Positions 7,235 through 10,686 of a stretch of 10,686 nt of DNA are shown in pieces; within the stretch, counting starts at the first letter, position 1; every line of letters starts with the position of its first letter. Below the pieces are notes generated by a model. The model did not search any database. It saw only the letters and a program-made list of their open reading frames with translations, and was not told where the DNA came from. This DNA comes from DATAEU01 sp046735355 (GTDB taxonomy: Bacteria > Actinomycetota > UBA4738 > HRBIN12). A program made the translations under genes and the position numbers. The stretch is taken from contig JBKPTC010000114.1 in assembly GCA_046735355.1 (NCBI GenBank), forward strand, positions 1-10,686, in the 5' to 3' direction.

Positions 7235-7818
7235 CGCGAACCTCCTTCGCCGGAGTACGCGACCAACATGACCTCTCGCGTCTGCCCCGGGTCCCACCGA
7301 ACGGACGCTCCCGCCGGCACGTCGAGCCGGTACCCCCGTGCGGCGTCGCGGTCGAACTCGAGCCGCGCGTTCGCGCGCCAGAACGGATAGTGCGAGGACA
7401 CGCGGACCGGCCGCTCGGACGCGTTCGTCACGCCGATCGCGATGCGCTCGCGGCCCGCCGCGAGCTCGACGTCGTCCTCGCCGATCACGATCGCGCCCGG
7501 CCCGTCGGGAGACGGCGGCCCGAGCGCGTCGCGAAGCACGATCAGCCGCGAGCCCTCCTCGAGCGGCGCCTCGAGCCGGATCTCGGCGGCGAGCGCCGGA
7601 ACGCCGTCCAGCACCTGATCGGGGCGGAGGGCGCGCCGCCCGGCCTCGACCACGTCGGCGAACGATCCGCCCGCGCGCGCCGCCATGTGCATCTCGTCGC
7701 AGATCACCGCGATCGCCTCGGGTGCGTTCAACGGGAGACCGCGATCGAGGGTTCGGCGCGCGAGCTCGGCCGCGCCGAAGATCCGAAGCCGATCCTCGTC
7801 CGCCGGCCCGAACGTCAT
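7231..7818 (-). CDS. Fused urease gamma-beta (UreAB)-like subunit, shortened
   Basis: 195 residues. Residues 1 to about 100 match urease gamma: RLRIFGAAELARRTLDRGL, LNAPEAIAVI, then DQVLDGVPAL and EEGSRLIVL. Residues about 107-195 match urease beta: GAIVIGEDDVELAAGRE, ERPVRVSSHYPFWRAN, LEFDRDAARGYRLDVPAGAS and WDPGQTREVMLVAYSG. Gamma-beta fusions are known in several bacteria. Two departures stand out: the beta motif GSHYHF reads SSHYPF (the second His is Pro144), and the protein stops at SGEGGSR without the usual tail of the AVFGF...VMGPL type. The subunit would scaffold the alpha-like protein. It is first in a four-gene overlapping series. The ATG at 7818 lies 7 bases after TAGAGT, so the message is probably leaderless. 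I judge this a urease-like paralogue, not a housekeeping urease subunit. Confidence 0.88.
   Translation of the reverse strand: MTFGPADEDRLRIFGAAELARRTLDRGLPLNAPEAIAVICDEMHMAARAGGSFADVVEAGRRALRPDQVLDGVPALAAEIRLEAPLEEGSRLIVLRDALGPPSPDGPGAIVIGEDDVELAAGRERIAIGVTNASERPVRVSSHYPFWRANARLEFDRDAARGYRLDVPAGASVRWDPGQTREVMLVAYSGEGGSR
7241..7247 (-). promoter_or_regulatory. Strong ribosome binding site of agmatine deiminase-like gene
   Basis: On the minus strand AAGGAGG lies 6 bases before the ATG at 7234 and inside the end of the ureAB-like gene. It fixes the deiminase start. The other two downstream genes of the operon lack such a site and rely on GTGA overlap, so the deiminase may be translated at a higher rate than its neighbours. 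Confidence 0.75.
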
Positions 7819-7825
7819 CGCGCGG

Positions 7826-7855
7826 ACTCTAGCGGCGCCGTCACGGCCGGTCGAA
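7826..7855 (-). promoter_or_regulatory. Promoter of the urease-like/deiminase operon
   Basis: On the minus strand TTCGAC (7855-7850) and TAGAGT (7831-7826) are separated by 18 bases, and the ATG at 7818 follows 7 bases after the -10 box. This fits a housekeeping-sigma promoter driving a leaderless message. The -35 box lies within bases shared with the divergent promoter. Confidence 0.55.
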
Positions 7856-7864
7856 CGCACCCGG

Positions 7865-7870
7865 TAGCGT
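7865..7870 (+). promoter_or_regulatory. Putative -10 box of leaderless AlkZ-like gene
   Basis: TAGCGT ends 8 bases before the ATG at 7879 and there is no Shine-Dalgarno sequence between them. A -35 box is weak at best (TCACGG at 7841-7846). Confidence 0.45.
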
Positions 7871-7878
7871 GACGGGCC

Positions 7879-9057
7879 ATGCGGAGGATCGGCGTCGACG
7901 AGCGGCGAGCGCGCCTCGGCAGACGACATCTGCTCGCCGCGCCCGGACGGACGCCCGACGACGCCGCCGCGGCGCTCGTCGGGCTGCACTCGAGCGATCC
8001 GGGCGCGGTGTACATGGCCGCCCGGGCGCGCGTCGCCGGCTTCCGTCCCGCCGACCTCGAGGACGCGCTCTACGAACGGCGCTCGCTGGTCAGGATGCTC
8101 GGGATGCGTCGAACGTTGTTCGTGGTGCCGCGGGGCGTCGCCGCCGTGATGGATGCGGCGTGCACGCGGACGATCGCCGCGGCCGAGCGTCGGCGGCTGA
8201 TCAGGTGGCTCGAGGAGCAGGAGGTCGTGCCGGCCGGAGGCGCCGCGAGATGGGTCCAGCGTGTGTGCGAGGCGACGCTCGACGCGCTCGAACGCCGTGG
8301 CGAGGCCACCGCGCGGGAGCTCTCGACGGACGTTCCGGAGCTGCGGAAGCGGCTTTCGTTCGGTCAGGACAAGCGATGGGGCGGAACGATGGGCGTCTCG
8401 ACGCGGATCCTGTTCCTCCTCGCCGCGGACGGCGACGTCGTGCGCGCCAAGCCGCTCGGATCGTGGCTCTCGGGTCAGTACCGGTGGGCGCGGACCGTCG
8501 ACTGGCTGGGACGGCCGCTCGAGCCCCTCGACCACGAGGCCGCGTGCGCGGACCTCGTGCGCCGGTATCTCGGTGCGTTCGGACCGGCCACCTTGACCGA
8601 CGTCCGCTGGTGGACGGGCTGGACCGTCAGGACCACCAAGACCGCGCTCGCGAACGCCGGAGCCGTCGAGGTGGACCTCGACGAGGGCACCGGGTTCGTG
8701 CTTCCCGAGGACCTCGACGAGGTCGAGCCACCCGAGCCGTGGGTCGCGATCCTTCCGGGTCTGGATCCGACGACGATGGGATGGAAGGAGCGGTCGTGGT
8801 ACCTCGGCGCGCACGCGCCGAGGCTATTCGACCGGGCCGGAAACGCGGGGCCGACGATCTGGGCGGACGGCAGGATCGTCGGAGGCTGGACGCAGCACCG
8901 CGACGGTCGCACGCCGTTCGAGCTCCTCGAGCGGGTTCCGAGGTCGACGCGCGCGGCGGTCCAGACGGAGCTCGACCGGATGCGCGACTGGCTCGGCGAC
9001 GTCCGGATGACGCCGCGGTTCCGCACCCCCCTCGAGACCGAGCTCGGCATCGCCTGA
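7879..9057 (+). CDS. AlkZ-like winged-helix DNA-binding protein
   Basis: 392 residues matching the actinobacterial winged-helix family (HTH_42) that includes the DNA glycosylases AlkZ and YcaQ, which excise bulky or crosslinked alkylated bases. Recognisable stretches: LVGLHSSDPGAVYMAARARV at 33-52, ALYERRSLVRMLGMRRTLFV from 63, FGQDKRWGGTMGVSTRIL in the middle, WLGRPLEPLD, FGPATLTDVRWWTGW, PWVAILPGLDPTTMGWKER and IWADGRIVGGW. Where AlkZ has its Gln-X-Gln catalytic motif, this protein reads His-Ser-Ser-Asp (37-40), which is common to its own subfamily as I remember it, so glycosylase activity is not assured. The ATG follows a TAGCGT box directly. It diverges from the urease-like operon; nothing suggests a shared pathway, though as a DNA-binding protein it could regulate that operon. 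It converges on the next gene. Confidence 0.88.
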   Translation: MRRIGVDERRARLGRRHLLAAPGRTPDDAAAALVGLHSSDPGAVYMAARARVAGFRPADLEDALYERRSLVRMLGMRRTLFVVPRGVAAVMDAACTRTIAAAERRRLIRWLEEQEVVPAGGAARWVQRVCEATLDALERRGEATARELSTDVPELRKRLSFGQDKRWGGTMGVSTRILFLLAADGDVVRAKPLGSWLSGQYRWARTVDWLGRPLEPLDHEAACADLVRRYLGAFGPATLTDVRWWTGWTVRTTKTALANAGAVEVDLDEGTGFVLPEDLDEVEPPEPWVAILPGLDPTTMGWKERSWYLGAHAPRLFDRAGNAGPTIWADGRIVGGWTQHRDGRTPFELLERVPRSTRAAVQTELDRMRDWLGDVRMTPRFRTPLETELGIA

Positions 9058-9083
9058 CGAGGGAACCGCGGCCGGACGCGCGA

Positions 9084-9116
9084 AACGGCGCCCGGCGGTG
9101 GGGGCCGGACGCCGTT
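9084..9116. terminator. Hairpin between convergent genes, possible bidirectional terminator
   Basis: A 13-base stem with one mismatch (AACGGCGCCCGGC against GCCGGACGCCGTT) and a 7-base loop (GGTGGGG) lies between two convergent stop codons. No long T-run follows on either strand; the minus strand has only GTTT. The position argues for a terminator serving both genes, but a factor-independent mechanism is uncertain. Confidence 0.55.
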
Positions 9117-9138
9117 CCGATGCGTCGCGCGAGGTCGG

Positions 9139-9702
9139 TTAGGCCTCGGCCGCGACGGGCTTGACGTGAACCTTCTCGGCGAGCGACGGGATGGCGAGCG
9201 CTCCGAGCGCGACGCCGATCCCGAAGACCGCGATGCCCATGACCGCGATCGCGATGCCGAGCCCGATCACGAGGTCGGCCACGTTGAAGGCCATGATCGA
9301 GGTGTACAGGCCGGTGCGGAGCGTCGAGGCCGTCAGGGCGACGTTGCGAACCGGGTTCTCGACCGGGTTGCCCTGGTCGTCCTTCATCGCGAGGTTCTCA
9401 TCGCTGGTGTCGCCCTTGCCGTCGGCCGTCAGGTAGCGGCCAAGCTCGGCGTAGCTGCGTCCACCCGTGATCTCGTCGCTGTGCTTCTGGATGACGTCGG
9501 CCATCGACTGCGCGGTCGTCGCGTCGGTCACCTTCGTGTTCGGGATCGACGCGTCGGGCGTCGTCGTGATGTCCTGCCGGACCAGCTCGGCCCGGACCTT
9601 GTCCTTGGCGTCGACACCGCGGAACACGGTGTACCCGCCGCCGACGAGGAAGCCGAGACCGATGACCACCAGGAGCACCGGGAACAGCTTCTTGAGGTTC
9701 AT
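9139..9702 (-). CDS. Two-helix conserved actinobacterial membrane protein, often mislabelled LigA
   Basis: 187 residues. An N-terminal helix (LFPVLLVVIGLGFLVGGGY, residues 6-24) is followed by an extracytoplasmic-looking region of about 115 residues rich in Thr, Asp and Asn (TVFRGVDAKDKVRAELVRQD, TAQSMADVIQKH, GGRSYAELGRYLTADG), then hydrophobic segments from NVADLVIGLGIAIAVMGIAV through GIGVALGALAIPSL. I recognise a conserved family from actinobacteria that databases often call aromatic ring-opening dioxygenase LigA. Nothing here supports that name: there are no dioxygenase metal ligands and the protein is a membrane protein. Real function unknown. The ATG at 9702 has GAGGAGG at 9715-9709, 6 bases away. 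It stands alone on its strand, with 210 bases to the next upstream gene. Confidence 0.85.
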   Translation of the reverse strand: MNLKKLFPVLLVVIGLGFLVGGGYTVFRGVDAKDKVRAELVRQDITTTPDASIPNTKVTDATTAQSMADVIQKHSDEITGGRSYAELGRYLTADGKGDTSDENLAMKDDQGNPVENPVRNVALTASTLRTGLYTSIMAFNVADLVIGLGIAIAVMGIAVFGIGVALGALAIPSLAEKVHVKPVAAEA

Positions 9703-9720
9703 GGTGTCCCTCCTCTTCCC

Positions 9721-9739
9721 GCGGAGCCGTCCGCTCCGC
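9721..9739. repeat. Short perfect inverted repeat upstream of the two-helix membrane protein gene
   Basis: GCGGAGC, a 5-base spacer CGTCC, then GCTCCGC. It lies 5 bases upstream of the ribosome binding site of the minus-strand gene starting at 9702. It may be a hairpin in the 5' untranslated region or an operator; in such GC-rich DNA a 7-base arm can also occur by chance. I see no clear -10 box in 9740-9912 and no coding sequence there. Confidence 0.35.
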
Positions 9740-9912
9740 CTCGTTGATCCGATGGAAGGAGCATCGGGGTTCGCGGGTCGCGGGGATGCGGTCGCACGGC
9801 TCGCTCCGCGCTGGGACCTGCCCGCCGGCGACGGGACCTTTGGACCCCGGCGCGAGGCGGGATCACCGTGCGGATCGTGGCGTGCCGTCGTGTGCCGATG
9901 GCGGCCGGAGGC

Positions 9913-10596
9913 TCAGGCCGCGGCCGCGAGGAACCGACCCCGGCGCTCCCACGCCCAGCGCTCGGCGCGCCGCTTGATGCCCTTCAGCATCTTCCGCTCC
10001 ATCACGAAATGGACCGGCTCGATGCCGTACTTCGACATCAGATAGCCCATCGGGCTCGGCCGGAAGTCGCTCCGCCACCGCACGACGAGCCGCACGCGGC
10101 CCGGCTCGACCGGCCGGATGACGAACGCCCACGACGGATACGCGAGCCCCTTGGCGAACGCCTCCTCGCGCGTCCCCGGCGCGCGCAGCACGAGCGCGCG
10201 GTTCGGGTCGACGATCGCGACGTCGAACGCGAGATCGACCTGGTAGCCGGGCGGAACGAGCCGGATCTGGTCACCGACGCGGACGTCCTGGAGCTCCGGA
10301 ATCACCTCGTCCGCGTTCACCATGCGGCACCCGGCGAGGTTCTCGAGCCACTCGTACGAGTACAGGCCGCCTCGTCCCTGACCCATCTGCGCGAGCCACG
10401 GCCACACGTCCTCGGCGTCGGCCGCGATCTCGATGGCTCGGGTGCTCGTGGTTCTCGGGTGGTCGACGACGTCGTCGCCGGGCAGCGGCATCGCGGCCTC
10501 GGCGCCGGACGCGCCCCACCGGAGGAACCGGTGCCGCGCGCCGATCAGCTCGGCTCGGATCACGGCGGCGATGGCCGCCTTCGTCCTCGTCCTCAT
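9913..10596 (-). CDS. SRPBCC (START-like fold) family protein
   Basis: 227 residues of the SRPBCC/polyketide cyclase-like fold, a family of hydrophobic-pocket ligand-binding proteins. A short basic N-terminal helix (MRTRTKAAIAAVIRAEL) and a Pro/Asp-rich stretch lead into the domain at about residue 50: TRAIEIAADAEDVWPWLAQM, GQGRGGLYSYEWLENLAGCR, then VGDQIRLVPPG, YPSWAFVIRPVEPG and VRLVVRWRSDF. The C-terminal part contains YGIEPVHFVMERKMLKGIK, a helix typical of the fold that closes over the pocket. The ligand is unknown. The start is the ATG at 10596, preceded by GAGGAGG 5 bases upstream; an in-frame TTG at 10617 lies ahead of that site and is unlikely. The remaining 90 bases to the window edge hold no gene I can support. 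Confidence 0.88.
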   Translation of the reverse strand: MRTRTKAAIAAVIRAELIGARHRFLRWGASGAEAAMPLPGDDVVDHPRTTSTRAIEIAADAEDVWPWLAQMGQGRGGLYSYEWLENLAGCRMVNADEVIPELQDVRVGDQIRLVPPGYQVDLAFDVAIVDPNRALVLRAPGTREEAFAKGLAYPSWAFVIRPVEPGRVRLVVRWRSDFRPSPMGYLMSKYGIEPVHFVMERKMLKGIKRRAERWAWERRGRFLAAAA

Positions 10597-10601
10597 CACC
10601 G

Positions 10602-10608
10602 CCTCCTC
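10602..10608 (-). promoter_or_regulatory. Ribosome binding site deciding the SRPBCC start
   Basis: GAGGAGG on the minus strand, 5 bases before the ATG at 10596. It places the start downstream of the in-frame TTG at 10617. Confidence 0.65.
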
Positions 10609-10686
10609 GGGCGCCAACGACTCAAGCGTCGCGCCGCCGCGCGCGGCCGACGCCGGCCGAGCGCCCCGCGGCGCGCGGGACGGTCA

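Noticed and set aside
6254..7390. Open frame of 378 codons on the plus strand opposite the deiminase gene
   Set aside because: It is an Arg/Val/Asp-rich shadow of the minus-strand deiminase, which has its full set of catalytic residues and a strong ribosome binding site.
4512..7818. Ordinary housekeeping urease cluster
   Set aside because: The deiminase between the subunits, the lost flap Cys, the shortened active-site loop, the missing beta tail and the lack of ureDEFG nearby all argue against it, although urea hydrolysis cannot be excluded.
7819..7878. Guanidine riboswitch ahead of the deiminase operon
   Set aside because: The -10 box lies 7 bases before the ATG, so there is no transcribed leader to form one, and 60 bases shared by two promoters leave no room.
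9703..9912. Small gene in the longest intergenic region
   Set aside because: The short plus-strand frames here have no ribosome binding site and no protein-like composition. Only a 7-base inverted repeat and the ribosome binding site of the minus-strand gene stand out.

Overview
This is a GC-rich, gene-dense window of about 10.7 kb with no rRNA, tRNA, CRISPR array or insertion sequence that I can see. The protein families suggest an actinobacterium. They include a DNRLRE-metallophosphoesterase fusion, an AlkZ-like winged-helix protein, and the small two-helix membrane protein that databases often mislabel LigA. Three start codons sit 6 to 8 bases after a TANNNT -10 box, which fits the leaderless transcripts common in that phylum. 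A deep-branching lineage such as Thermoleophilia is my guess, not something the sequence proves.

Layout. Left (1-1435): the 3' part of a secreted metallophosphoesterase, plus strand. Next (1475-2032, minus): a small integral membrane protein interrupted by an in-frame TAG; 48 plausible codons follow it to a natural TGA. Then (2027-3031, plus): an ornithine cyclodeaminase/mu-crystallin family enzyme. Then (3039-3521, minus): a four-helix DUF2269-like membrane protein.

The centre (7818 down to 3553, minus) is the main interest. Four genes each overlap the next by 4 bases (ATGA or GTGA) and are read from one compact promoter. They are a fused urease gamma-beta-like subunit, an agmatine deiminase family enzyme, a urease alpha-like subunit and a prolyl aminopeptidase-like alpha/beta hydrolase. 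The alpha-like protein keeps all six nickel ligands and the catalytic His. It has lost the flap Cys, the second flap His and about 11 residues of the loop over the urea pocket. A deiminase turns a guanidino compound into a ureido compound (agmatine to N-carbamoylputrescine). My hypothesis is that the urease-like complex removes the carbamoyl group from that product, in place of a nitrilase-family AguB or a carbamoyltransferase, neither of which is in the window. No ureDEFG accessory gene is present here.

Right part: an AlkZ-like winged-helix protein (7879-9057, plus) diverges from the urease-like operon across 60 bp holding two promoters. It converges on a two-helix membrane protein (9139-9702, minus), with a strong hairpin between them. 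An SRPBCC-fold protein (9913-10596, minus) ends the window. No gene-free stretch exceeds 300 bases; the largest, 9703-9912, holds only a short inverted repeat and a ribosome binding site.
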